Of a DNA stretch of 64,000 nt, positions 23,301 through 37,300 are shown piece by piece; position 1 is the stretch's first letter, and each line of letters starts with the position of its first letter. The notes below the pieces were generated by a model, which searched no databases, had not been told where the DNA came from, and saw only the letters and a list, made by a program, of their open reading frames with translations. The stretch is taken from the NCBI RefSeq assembly GCF_040954835.1, contig NC_090707.1, positions 17,440,570 through 17,504,569 of the forward strand. Reading direction: 5' to 3'. This DNA comes from Lepisosteus oculatus (lineage: Eukaryota > Chordata > Actinopteri > Semionotiformes > Lepisosteidae). The position numbers and the translations under genes were made by a program.

Positions 23301-26200
23301 ACAGAGTAAGGTAGACCAAAAGAATACATTGACCTACAAGTTTCAGTTGTTCTTATTGATTGCCTCATATTAAAAATAAAGGAAACATGTACACATGGAG
23401 GAAAAAGAACGAAGCTGGATGAGTAAAGGGGGTCAGGGAATGAAGGCTATGGAGAACCTGCTTACATTCCTGAAAATCTCACAGATGAGGGAATTATTTC
23501 TCCCAGAGCATACCGATATTTTCATGAGGACCAAGTCATGAGGATCTACCTGGTGTTAGCAGTTACACAATGTAAATGATTAAAAATGATTAAAAAGGGA
23601 TTTGTAATATAATAACATATAGCACTGAGACGAGTCATTTGGCCCACGAAGTCTGTTTAGTTTTCATTAGCTGATTAATTCATGGATCTCAACCATTTCT
23701 TGAAAGAAGCCAGACCTTCAACAACATGGCTGAATAGCTTGTTCCATTTCCCTACGACTCTTGAAGCAAAGCACAACTTCAAAGTTACCAATCGTTTTTC
23801 ATTAAATCACTTTAAAATACAAATTTCTGTAGCAACCACACCTCTCTTTAAGCACCCATAACAATAAAATTCTGGCTTAAAATCTAATACATTAAGGCTA
23901 TGAAGACCACAAAACACACTCTACCACAACAGTTTTATTGCTATTCCAATGTAAGGATGACATCAAATCCAAGCTGAAATGCTTTAACTGTTTAAAGTAA
24001 TCAAATTGACTATAAAAGCAGTAATAGTGTATTCAATACTGAAGAAAACTCTGGATTGCTAACATTTTAAATGTTACACTGAAGTATTCTTGTATTAGTA
24101 TCGTAACCACCAGTAGAGAACCTCCTTAGTGAACTTGCATTCATCACTGTTGCTAACGTTTACTAGAACTCATTGAAACCATAAATTGGTATGGGAACCA
24201 ACTTCACTTGTTTCATTTTAATGCCTGTCAGTATATAAATGGTCTGAATCACCACTGAATGTCACATACTTTGAGACTGTCAAGTTTAAATGGAATCAGT
24301 GTCTTGTCAGATATATGTACCCTTCAGATCCTCTGCTCCTGAAAATGATATTGAAGATTATTGTAGGTCTGTTTTAGAATTAGAGAAATATTTTAATGGA
24401 AGGAAAACACATTTTAAAATAAATCCCAGTACTGGGGACAGCACATTTGTGCATCGAAGTGTAGTATTTTCTAACTATATATTTTAATGACATACATTAT
24501 TACTCATATTGCTTTAAATGTGCTCTTGAACATAGTGAAATAAAGATAAACAAAACAAGTAAAATAAATAAAGTGCAGTATAATATGCAATGTTAAATAT
24601 ATGTCTCATAAAGTGTACACATTTATTCACATGCAATAAATCTTTACAAAATTGCCAACATGAATTATTGTTGTAACTACACACAATTCCTTTTTAGAAT
24701 TTGGCTCAGATTGATATATTTCTTTGTTGAGGTGGCAAAAAATTGATGCTGCACCAAACTTCAGCTGAGCACTAGCCTTATAGAAAGTGGTCAAAATTGG
24801 ATACCTTGCAGAAACAGCAGGTGATAAAGACTGTGATCCAAAATCAAGAGCTATTTAACTGGATACATAATACGCAGTTTTCCATGCTTACAGAAAATTG
24901 ACTATTTACTATCAACAATGGTAAGAAGCAATATCAAGAGCAGTCCTGTTACACACAGGGAAGCAAATGATTCCTTTGCATATTATTTTGGTCCACTACA
25001 GATTATACCAGTTACTGGTCCTTCAACAGGCCAAGAACAAGTAGATACAGCATCAAACTGTAAAGTATGCACAGACTGCTAAATTCAATTAAAATTACAC
25101 AGAAGGCTAAACATTTTCTGTTTCATCAGTAAATATCTGCAAAAAGGACATCTGAAATGAAAAAGATTGCTATACAATATGAATCTCATTATAAAATACA
25201 GATTCACAAACTGTGTAAGAGAATGTGTTCCGGGTCAGGCTTTGTTTGTGCTCACCAAATGAAGGCTTTATGCTCAAAACATGGAAACATTACTGAAAAT
25301 GGGATTTCCTTAAACGGTGTTGACAATAAAAGTTTGCATTCAACCACCCAATCTCAGTTTTAGGTATATTAAATGTTATTTGTTCAAGGAAACAAATCTA
25401 ATCTGGAAGTAGGGTAGCTGAAGAAATAAATCAGATGAGAGACAAATATGCATGCTTTCAAGTCAGAGCTATCCTTGAAAAATTTAAAGGGGTTGGGTTA
25501 ACTATCGTCATCGTAAGGTTAAATCTTTATCCACACATTTACAAATAATCTAATTTAAATACAGCAATACTGGATTATACATTCAGGGACGCCAGGAAAC
25601 TGACTGAAGAATGAGAAATATCTTCCTGGACCTCTCTCCGTGATACAGTCACCCAGATAATTTATGCTGAGGGAAAAATACTTGCAGTTAAAATTAATTT
25701 CAGAAAAGAAAACTAGATATCAGTCGTGTTTATTGTGTTGATTAATGCGTTACTGGTATTGAAAAAATGCTAATATTACATAAAACAATCAATAAACCCA
25801 CGAATATATAATGAGACAAGCACAAAACATTTGTTATAAGTGGACAATCAAAAACACCTAAAGAAAATAGTTTATCAATCTCCCTAATGCGCCGTACGTC
25901 TTTTCATCTGCTTTTGCAACTCAATAGACAGTATCAGCCGCTACTCGCGGATTCGAGTTTTCGTGTTTTTACATTTGAAAAGACAGTCAAGATATACAGT
26001 CTCGGAACTGTATTTCCAAGGATTGATAAAAACAAGTATTAACGCTGTCGAGGATAATAAAGAAAGCTCCTCAAGAACAAATATCCAGTAATCTCTGTAC
26101 ACAATAATCCGGAAGAAGAATGATTGCAGTGCACCAGGAAGCAGTTGATCGAATGCGTGTTTATGCTCGTCTTTCACAGGGTTCACATCCTGAAGGCTGC
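20340..26200. other. hoxd1-mtx2 intergenic region
   Basis: About 6 kb with no supportable gene. The segment 20590-20850 (AGGTCA half-site, GC-balanced sequence) and 21300-21660 look less random and could be regulatory. From about 22.2 kb the sequence is very AT-rich. One degraded interspersed repeat is recognised at 23.6-23.85 kb. A short frame at 24290-24487 (65 codons) is not recognisable. Confidence 0.45.
23618..23850 (-). repeat. degraded fish-wide interspersed repeat
   Basis: The order of phrases (catttggcccac..., ctgattaattcatggatctc, tcttgaaagaagcc, ttcaacaacatggctgaatagcttgttcc, ctacgactcttgaagcaaag) matches a dispersed repeat I recall from several fish genomes. Degraded, so no target duplication can be read. 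The family name and strand are uncertain. Confidence 0.45.
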
Positions 26201-26315
26201 TGTGCCCTTATCGTTGTCCGCTGCGGTGAATAGTGCAGTACAGTTTTTCCTTGTCTGAGACATTGTATTTTTAATCAAAAAGTGTAAATTAAAATTTTCG
26301 AGTTCATCTGTCATC

Positions 26316-29300
26316 ATGTCTCTTGCTGCAGAGGCGTTTGTATCCCAAATAGCAGGTAATAACGCTTATATTACCGTAAGTGATAACTATGTGTTGCTCA
26401 TATACTTTTACGTACCAATTACATATGTTTTAAATATGAGAACGATTTTCCCACAAAATAAATTCCTGCTCATGTATGACCTAAGAATGTAGTATCTCAA
26501 CGATTTAATTGTTGCCTGACTGTCGAGCAATCCCATTGAGTATATAGAACTTGATTATCTTTTAGTATAGTCTATATTAAACAAAATGCAATTATCATGA
26601 TATATCATTATAAAATGTGCAATAACATTCACGTCGAAAGGTTATAGAGTAGTTTAATATCGTATTTCAGCGTCAAACACCTAGCCCTCATATATAAGGT
26701 CGCAGAACAAAATAGTTTGTTCCTAACAATAAGGGGGTGATTTTTTATTACTTTGGCTTAGAATTAAGTTAACTGGGGTGTGATGAACATGTGTCATGTT
26801 TAAAAGTATAACAGGATGGTTGTTATTGTTTAAAACAAATGTTAAATTTAATGGAGACTGAGGTATTATCAATTAGTGTGTCATTCATATTACATAGTAT
26901 CACTAGGTGTGTAACACTAAACAGTAGGAATTCTACAAAAGAGATGGGGAATAGAGTTTAATACGGTTTGTTTTTGGTGTAGCCGCATACAAAAAGTGAC
27001 TTGAAGGTTATAACACTATTGGATTAAATCTTTGGTTAATTATGGAAGAGAGGATGTTTGTGGGAAAAAAAGTGTCCTTTAAACTTGAGTATAAAAACTC
27101 TTGTCTTTAAAATACCCATTTACTGTCTCTATTTTGTATGCGCTCAGAGATTTAATTATCAAGGCTGTTCCAAAGATGATGAAATCAGTAGCATGTTGAC
27201 ATATTATAATGTATTTAATGGTTTAGGAAATTATTTTATAGTTTCTGCTTTCTGTTTTAGCAGATACATTCATAGACTGTGAAATATTGTCAGGCATTTC
27301 TTTAAAAAAAACAAATTTCAGACATATAGGAATGGTGTGCAAGTGTGATGTAACGTTCTGTGTAGTACCCATACCCCCACCACCATTTTACCATACATTT
27401 TTAAACAGAAAAATCCTACAAAATATCCACCTTCGAATGGTGCTTAAACCTTTGAGTTGTATCCTGGAAGCCAGACTACAGTACCTCTGTGAAAACTGCC
27501 ACAAAAGCCAGTTCCTTTTTGTAAAAATAAAAAGAAACTGAAACTCTACTGCAATTAAAGCGTACCATGAGATCAAGGAACTCTCGAAAGTCACATTTAT
27601 GAAGGAATAAAGTTAAAAAAAAAAACATTGCAGGGAAGCTGGCAGAGAAGAGCTGTTCCCAGGATGTAAAAAAAAAAAATCAGCAGCCTATCATGACATC
27701 CCGCGTGACATATCTCCAAATATGTTTGCTTTATTCCATGACCTGGAAGCAGACAGTCCAGACTTGGAATTTCAAGTCAACAGCATCCAGAATACCACCG
27801 TTACAGGCACTGAAGTCCAAACTCCAGCCATATCAACTTTAAAGCAGAACTGCAATGCTAGTTTTCTGTTTCAGGGTTAGAAGGAATCAGCATTGATGCG
27901 TGCATTTCAAAGCACAAAAAAAGTAAGATGTACACAGTAGCTCTAATTTACATCACAAAACAGATGAAGGTTCCAGGTATGCACAGCACCATAGTCTGCG
28001 ATTCAGAGTGAGGCAACTGGTAATGTGAAGTGGCCCTATGACATTGTAAAGAAGCAGGTTTGTGAATCCAACTCTTTTAACCTAATAGAAATATTGCTCT
28101 TGACTTCTGCCGACAAATACTACTTACTTGTTAACTCTGCATGCAGATCACATTGGAGCATTTCTGTGGTGAAATGTCTGTTGCACAACCTTTACTTATT
28201 TGCACCCACATCACATTCCAGTAGTCTTGGCAGTGACTAGTGAGCAGGAAGGGCTGTTTCACATCACAGCACGCACAAACCCGTGCTCTTGCCCAAGGCG
28301 GGACCAGGAATTGCGACAACATGGTGAGCTACGGTACTTTCACCACAAAGGTCCCCGTTTTGTGCTTAGTTCGAAATTCGTCAATTTCTTCTATACCGTT
28401 GGTGAATTTATTTTGTTACTGAGATTTAATGACCGGTCTGAAAAAATTGGGACTGCAGTTCCCCTTTAATTACTGCCAGGACTAAACAGAAAAAGACTTT
28501 ACTTTCCCAAATGCAGATAGTGAGGTATGCATCAAGGATACCAAGTCAACAACAGTGTTGTCTGCATGTACTGTGGCCGTGGTGGCTGACATCATCCAAG
28601 GTGTTCAGGCTCCCAGGAATAAACCCAGTTAATGTTGATGTAATAAAAAGCGACATAAGCAGCCCTCTTTCCTTAAGAAAGAAATTCTTGGGAGACTTGG
28701 GAAACAAACTGAAGGCTAGGACTAAATTAGTGCTTTTCTCAAAGACACTGCCTGACCGTATGAAAGTGAACAAAAAGAAACGCTAGAGGACATGGTGTGT
28801 TGAAGAAGACTTCAGCATTTTCAGCTATCAGAATCCTTGATGTAGCACAGCCCATCTGTGCAGACAATGTGGATTCCATCTGAATGAGATGGGGCCATGA
28901 GGGCCTGGGGCAAGACTCTATAGAGGGATTCGACGAACGTTTTTACTAGAATAGAAGGTGAGAGGAACCATAGGAACTCTGCAAAGGAGATACACAGTGA
29001 GTAGAGTGAGAAGGAGAACCCAAGAGACAAATTTGAAAAGCACTTGCCTGTCTGTTGAGAAGATGGTGAAGGTGGATTCATCTGCCTTTGCTCTCTGCAC
29101 CACTGGACTCGCAAATGTGCATTGTCAGCTGTGATAAGCGTTTTCTTTGTGCTGCAACCTGACTATGGTATCCTGCTCCTTGGAGTTCTCAATGGACAGT
29201 TTTTGGTGAAACCGGCTCCTCGTGCACCAGGTTGTAATTTGCAGTCAGTTGCTGGCCTGATTTGCATTGCATTTGTGATAACGCGCAGATATCACAATCC

Positions 29301-31273
29301 TGCCACACTGTTGGTCTTGAAACATCAGCAAACTGAGCTATCTTGGTCACTAAAGCTAAACCCACTCCAAAAGTCACCTCTCTTTTAAAGTCACCAGTGT
29401 CTCCTCTTTCAACGATGACAGCCGTAAATATAGCCAACCAGGCCTGTCCAGCATTTTTATACATGACCCTCAGTGTACTAGGATGTTGCTGAATTAACAC
29501 ATAAGCCACACCTGTGTGGAAGCCCTTGTTTTCAGCACACCTGGTGTCCCTCGTTTAACCATGTGTTTTCATTTTTTTGTCCACTACTTGAACATATAGG
29601 ATTCAGACACATACAGCTAATCCAATTTAATCAAAGTTCTCAAAATCTATATGAATTGGACTTATAAAATATTCAAAGGGCATAGTGTAAGGTGTATTTC
29701 ATATTTGTATATAATAAAATGTTGGATGTACTGTACGCAGGAAGAGGGGGTTATTGTGGGTTGATTTTCATTTTTCTCTCATACTTTGGGATGTCAGTAG
29801 CAGAAAACTAGAGTAAGGAAATTTGGATTGAGAACCGGATAATGGATGAAAAACAAACTACATATTAGAAATAAATGCTTAAACTAAGTGTAAGTAATTG
29901 TGTGTTTGGGCCACTCCTCTTCCTAATTTATATTAGTAATCTAGGTTACGGTTCAGTTAATAAAATACTCAAATTCACAATTGACACAACAATAAGTGTC
30001 ACGGACGTCCAAAGGGACTAACCGTGGGGAGCAGGAGAGCAGAAAAAGACCCATATGCGTAGCGGCGAGACGGGAAAAAGGCCCGGGCTCATTAGTGCAA
30101 AGAGTTCAGGAATGCCGTATAGAAACCTATACCCTCAGGGAGCGGACGTGGGGCGCCCTGGTGCTAGGCGGGTCTCAGGACATCCGAACGTCAATGCTGA
30201 GCCCGGACAGAGTGCAAGACCCGGAAATATATAGCCCAAGGGAAAGAGAGGGACAGGAAGGACAGCAGACCGGAAATAGGGACATGACAGAGAAGGAGCG
30301 CCCTCTGGCTGCAGAGGGCATGACAATAAGAAGATTAGCAAACTCTGTAGAAGCTGAAGAAAAGAGAACTTTCTAAGGTGGGCAAACACCCAGCACATGA
30401 CATTTAATGTAGGCAAGTGCAGAGAGTTGCATGAAGATAGCAGAAACATAAGATATAAACATCAGATGGAAAATGCAGAAATTAAAGAAGCTTCTTATGA
30501 AAAAGCATTATGTACCCGAGTCCTGAAGTAGAAGAAAACCCAGCTGGTATGTGGATCTGCAGGACCAGGCCTTACAGAGACCACAGCAGACTGCCGTCTC
30601 CTGTCAACTCGTGCTGTCTCCACAACAGCCAGACTCTGTCCTATCCAGTAAAGTGTCATCCATGTTGATGCAGAAATTGCAGTAGTGCAGTCTAATGATG
30701 TGTTGTGATGTTACCATTACTGGGGCACCTGGTGACTGTAACTGTAGTTGTTGATTTGTATAAGCAATCCATCTAGTGCTCTGTCTGGGTATTATGATCC
30801 TGGCTTTGATGTATTACAGTGGTTGACAGGGAGCAGTCTGATAATGCATGTTTCCCATCAGTTTATTGAACTGTTTTATGTTTTGCGTATCACGTTTTAT
30901 TCTGAAATTCTAAAGAAGTCCACTGGGTTGACTTTGTCAAGGGCCTTTGAGGATTTTGCTGGATAGATAGACCATGAATGCCCTAGAGGTCTCACATTGC
31001 TGCCATCCACATTCCCTGAGTGCATTTCCTCTGTGTTCGACTGAGTCATTGAAGTTTCATTAAAGCCTGCCAGTGTTTGTGTTTCATCTTTAATACTGTG
31101 CTGCCACCTTACAGTGTGATCGTGTTGTGTCTAGGAAGCAAAGCAAAGGCTGGGCCTTTTCAGTTCTGGGTTTGGAGTTTCCCAAGGAAGACCAGGCTAC
31201 AGAAGCCAGTGGTGCTATTTCCAAACCAATGCCCTAGTATGGTGATAGTCGATAGTCAATGGTGATTAGTCAC

Positions 31274-31333
<60 letters not shown>

Positions 31334-34300
31334 CTTTATTTTATATAGCACTTTTAAAGGTGGCTTCTCAAAGCACTTTACAGGATGACAACAACAATAA
31401 ATAAGAAGAATACACAAGATAAAACACAATTACAATATATAGAGGAGACCATGGATGGTAGTACAAGGAAAAGCAGAGGGGTGAAGAATGGAACCAGTTA
31501 GGTAAAGGCTTTTCTGAAGAAGAGGATTTTGAGTCTGGATTTGAAGGAGTTTAGAGGAGGTGACTCTCTGATATCCTTGGGGAGAAAGTTCCAGAGCTTC
31601 GGGGCATAACAGAAGAAGGCCCCGTCACCCACGCAATGTAGACGGGCTTGGGGGACAGTAAGGAGAGCAAAATTAGAAGAGCGAAGGTTGCGAGGTGGGG
31701 AGTAGGGCGATAATAGTTCAGACAGGTACTAAGGTGTAGAGTAGAGTAGAGGTGTAGAGTAGAGGTGTTAACCCAGGTGCCCTGGCTTAACTCCACCCTG
31801 GCCTAATTTACTCAGGTCCACCTGAAGTTCCCCCTTAATTAAAGTGGTAAAGTCATTTCTCACGTTCTATCTGATCTGCTGTGTAGTGGGGCTGCTGGTA
31901 TAAATGGCTGCTATGAATCACCCAAATGGGGGCTGCAATTCAGTGGTGGATGAAGTGGGTCACTGCCTAGATGCAAAGTGCTTTGGGATCCTTCGGGATA
32001 AAAAATGCTGTATAAATTCAAGAAATTATTAATTGTTTTGTGCAAACACGGAAGCACACATTGCCCGCCATACGAGTTGTCAGACTTTTTGTCATTTTCT
32101 TGCACAGGGAGTGCAAAAACAAATACTTAATATCGCCAGCATTTCTTACATGTATCTCACCTCCTCTGATAAGGTGCTCAAACAGGTCAGAGTAACGAAA
32201 ACTTCTAGTAGGTCATAGCAGAGTTTGTACTGCACAGTGGTGGGACTTCAGGGTGTGCCTCAGAGTAATGGAAAGGTCACATACGAGTCTGACAAAATGA
32301 ATGTATTAAACAGTGTTCTATATGTTAGTTTTGTGGAGTAACTAGTGTTGCACATCGGGTGTCCGTGCACGAGACCAAAGGCTGGTTGTGTGGGGTATAT
32401 ATTTGTGGTGCAATGTATTTTTTTAAGCATGATGTACATAAACAACAAAAATGAAGAACATCTGAGAGCAGTTAATCAAGAACTCCCATGTTTCACATGG
32501 CAATAGCAGTATGCTTGGGCCAGTGACTGTTGTATGAAAGAGATGCAGCATACTACAAAATGTTTGTATTTCTCTGAAGTATTTCTCTTTGTAGTATATA
32601 CAAAGATAAGAAACAAAAGGTTACAGTATAAGAATTATGAATGACAAGGGTGTTGAATTTCCAGAGTTTTCCCATTTTTGAGACCAGAAGCAATGGATCC
32701 TTTCTTATTTTTTTTATGAATTTCTTGAAAGAATGATCCCCATTTATTTTAGATTGGATAATATAAAATTCCACCTGATGGGATTATAGAGCTGAAAAAT
32801 AACATGATTTCATAATTAAGAGACTGAATTTGTCTTAAAATCAGAAGAAATTGGGTATAATATAATTTTCATAATGTACATCTGAATGTACTTAATGTAA
32901 ACCTTTCTGATTTTTGCATTTTTGTAAAGGCACTTTGTGGGTGGGGATGACATGGTGGTGCTACTGTACATCTGAAATCATTTTAACTTCTTAACTACCA
33001 CAGCGTCATTTTTCAATGACCGAAGGAAGAAGGGATTGAGAAACTTGCCTTCTGTTTAAATTGAACATCAAATACAGTAAAAAGATGTTTCACAGTGAAA
33101 TATACAAATGTGTTTTGATAGTTTTTCCTGGGACTGAGGATACTGGTAGCCTATGCTTTAAACCATGTTTCTTAATCCAGGAATTTTAGAAGAATGTTAG
33201 TTGTTTTATATATCCACAGTAAGGTTGACTAATCTGCTAAATAGGTTTTAAAAGAAGTTGAGAATCATAAGTATAAGAATATTTTATGATTAAAAAATGA
33301 TTAATGTGACTCCGGTCCAGGGATGGGGTCTTTGTGTATGCGTCCATGCTGGTCCAAGATAGGGGGTGGGGGAACTTATTGTGTGTTTGTTTGGGTGTGT
33401 GAACCCATTGTGGATTCAAGGTGGTCATAGTGGGGTGTTGTGGGGTGTGTGATTGGTGTGTGTGAAATCCCCAAGGGGTTCGACTGGGGGGAGGAAGGGC
33501 ATGAAGTCATCAGAAATCTTAGGGGAACAGGGCAGTTGTAGACGTTTCAAGAAGGGAACATCCATTTGTGATCAGGACACTTTTGTTACTAGCAGCATAG
33601 TTGGGGCTTTGGGGTCAGGATCGGGGAGTCATGGGTTCCTGTGTTGGGTTGGGTGCAAGGTACCTTCCACAGAATTGCTGCAGGAAATCTTCTGCCACCT
33701 TGGGTCTCCAAATTGTATTCGAGGATTTGTTCGCTGTTGGCTTACCTAGCAAAATAAAGAAATAATAAAACATGGGGAGGCTTAGCTGCACTGTTTTTGC
33801 AAGGCAAACACCACCCCCAGTGCAAACCCTGGGCACCCAGTATAAAGCACTGAGTATCTCATGTCTGTTTCAGGTATAAATAAATGTAATATGACATTGA
33901 CCCGTTCAACGATAAACTCTGCATTTTCCAAGTAAACATACTTGTTTTACAAAAAATGTGAAGACATTTTTCAGGTTTCAAATCAACCCCCGTTAATGTG
34001 AAAAGAGGCAAAATGGAAGCACAAGCAGAGTAATATGGGCTAAACAAGGAGAAGCACTGTGCCATGTATATTCGGTGCCATGCGGCTTCACTGTGCAGTG
34101 CCTAGTTAATTATGTATGCCGTTTGTTTCATACAGCTGCAGAGCCTTGGCCTGAAAATGCAAAACTGTATCAGCCTCTGAAGGGTAAGTAATTCATTTTG
34201 CAATTAACAGTGCAGGGATTTGGGCTACAACAAAAAAACAAGGTTTTTCTATGTAGTGTCACAATCTATCGAATTGCTGTGAAGAGGAATGCACAACGAA

Positions 34301-37300
34301 CAAGACGAGCATATTTATGTAGATTTCTTTTTCCAAATAGAAATGTGCTGGATAAATACATATCCCCCACCCACCCCCTCTTTTGTTAAAATCTGTAGCA
34401 TGCCTGAGGGGGTACTTTGGTATGTTATTGACCTGTTCTGTTAGCTGCTGTGGGCAGAATTAAATGATGCAGTAGGAGGGAGGGCCTGGTAGATTTACTG
34501 CACCAACAGCTGAGGCAGCAGATCTTTGAAGCTTTGTGGTGAAGCACAGCTCTTCATTTTTTTGTCAAAAAAAAGGGAAAAAATACCGTTAAAACACACC
34601 AGGAAGACTCAGCCTGGCTTTAGCAGCTCTTCATATATCATAAGATCACATTATAGCCCCCATTTGGGGCTCAGCAGCATGCTACAGTTGTCAGAAGACT
34701 GCAAAGTAATGAAGACTAATAGTTACCAGCCCCAGTCCTCTAACCAGATATTTTTTATTGCGGCAAACTTGTCATCTTTCTTTTCCTGTGTCAGCCTGAG
34801 ATGAGGTTTACGGCATTCATTTATGAAGGTTTTTACACTCTGCCTGTTACTTTCAAATATCTCTTTAGAGAGGTATGGACATATATATTAGTGTGGGTCA
34901 TTTCAAAGCTTAGCTAATATATAAAATCATGGTAGTGTTATTCAAGGGTTATACAAACTCTAAATGATATGTATTTCACAACTTGATATCAAGTGCATGG
35001 CACTATACATCTTTTTTGTGAGTCAGGACAGTGTTTTTAAAGAAGTGCTTTTTTTTGCAGATGACCAGATATTGCTGTCAGATCATGCCTCATCACTTGC
35101 TGTACAGGTAAAATAAATACATAATTATTATTGTACAGAAAGCATCATTCTCTGACTATTGATGTGTTAAGAGCTAAACCGGTCAATCTGGGGAATTCTG
35201 GTTTTGCCTGAATCGAATTCTGCTTGGTGACAGAAAATCTGCAAAAGCAGATCTTTTCAGCTAATTGTCTTCAATCAGTGGGGGTGCATCTCAGGTGGGC
35301 CAGAACTTGAAAGATATAAATGATCACTGATTGAACTTCTGTATTTGCCTGGCAAATCTCATTTCATCTGTTTCAGAAATGTTGTTGGGTGATTTTGTTT
35401 GACCTATACCAGTCACCTGAACAACTCCAGCCTTACTGGGCTGTAGATTCTAAGTGCAAGTCAGGGTACTTGCTGGGGGTTTTCCAATGGAGGTGAGAAA
35501 ATGGCAGGACAGCTCATCTGGTTTTATTTGGGGTTAAAACTACTCATTTTACTAGCTTTATGAGCTTTGTCTCTACCAGTCCATGGTCAAAAAGTTTCAC
35601 TCCTCCATATACGCAAGCAAACAGTTCATGCACATGAGAAGAGAGACTGTAACATGCATGCAAACTCTCCAAGCAAAAATGGAGATTGACGAGCTGAGTT
35701 TTATATTCCAAAGTTTGAACAGAATTTCACTTTTACACTTCAATGGCTAGGAAAAAAATTACGAAATAAAGTTGAAATGGAACAAACCACAGTATGTATT
35801 GTTTATTTTAGTGTCATTATTGAGGAATTTAACAGCCTGCATGGATGTATACAGCCTTCAGATCAAATGCTGATAAAATTGAGTTTGCATTAAATCCCTT
35901 GAGTCCAGAATCGACTTTCTATTTTATGTGCATGTGTGAAAAAGGGAGTTTCAAGTAATTCTGGAATTCTCTAAATATAGATTTTTATTTTTATAGATTT
36001 AACCTTTAATATATACATATGCTTCATTTTTATGGCTTGAAATGAAGAACTGTTGTTAGTTGAGATCAGAAACTTTGCATTCAACCGAGAAACAAAGAGA
36101 TTCTTGTTTGACTGTTTTTCCAATTAATTGTAATATTACTGCCTTTTTATTGCATTATAAATATTAACAGAACAATGAATCTCATGTGCATGTGTTAAAA
36201 GTGTGTGTATGTGTGTCATGATACTAGTTTTATGTGGTATATATTGGAGAAGCAAAGTGTATGGACTTTATGCCTTGTTTTTTCATCCTATTTGACTGTC
36301 AAAGCAATGCATAAAAGTCATTTAAAAAATAATATGCTTAAAACCCACTTCATCATGCCTTTGTTATTGGATTGAGGACATGGACTCCTAAGTTTTTATA
36401 TTGCCGAGCTTTGCTTATCATAAACTGGTTACTCCTGGACTCCTGAAATTTAAATGCTTTTCTTGAAAGGCTCATAATTTCCTCACCAACCAAAAGACAA
36501 CTTACTGATTAAGCAAGATGGGAGTAATAAATAATCCCTTTCTTGTCCATAATATTTTAGACCAAAATATATTAAGAGTCCCTTTTCACTTTCCTGATAC
36601 CCATATGAGCAACCTTTATAGCATTTTCAATATGAAATTATGGCTGGATAAATTGCATCTTCATTTATCTTCGAGACCCCTCAGTGATAACTGTGAATCC
36701 AGGCTTTCAGCATTCCAGAGAAAAATTGCGTTACATCATTATATTAGTCTTCTGCTGTAGTGTGAAATTGATTGTTCTGGAAAATGAACCTGGCTTCACT
36801 ATAAATTACATCTATGGCTTCTAAGGAATCTGTTATTTTGTTTAAAATAGTACCTAATATAATTAGAGTTCTAATTTATGTTAAACTACAAGTGTGCCTA
36901 TTACAGTAACAGGGTTTTGAATTTAATCTGTCTCCCGGATAAAGAATGATACAGTGTGGTTTTCATTTGTAACCTCAGACACATTATTTCAGTAACATAG
37001 TCTGTAACCATTAGATATGAAAAATGGATTATTATACAGACAGCTTTATTCATGATTTTCTCTTTTAAAAGTTAACATTCCTTCCACGGAGTGGAAAAGT
37101 TAAAAATGGGTAATTAAACAACTTATCATATGGTCAAGACACCTTTAGAATATCAATGGAGGTTTGCTTCTAAGCACAGTTCAAGCTTTTAAGACACCAT
37201 AACTGTGCAATGAAAACATTTGAGTGAAAAAGAACTAATGGTAAAATACCACATTGCATAAATGCATACAGTACATGGACCATATTTTGTCTTATTATGA

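Noticed and set aside
19359..26315. Canonical DR5 retinoic acid response element
   Set aside because: No pair of RGKTCA half-sites with 5-base spacing found by eye; only weaker motifs reported.
29996..30376. 126-codon plus-strand open frame
   Set aside because: Lies almost wholly in the GC-rich solo LTR and runs across its 3' boundary; no protein similarity.
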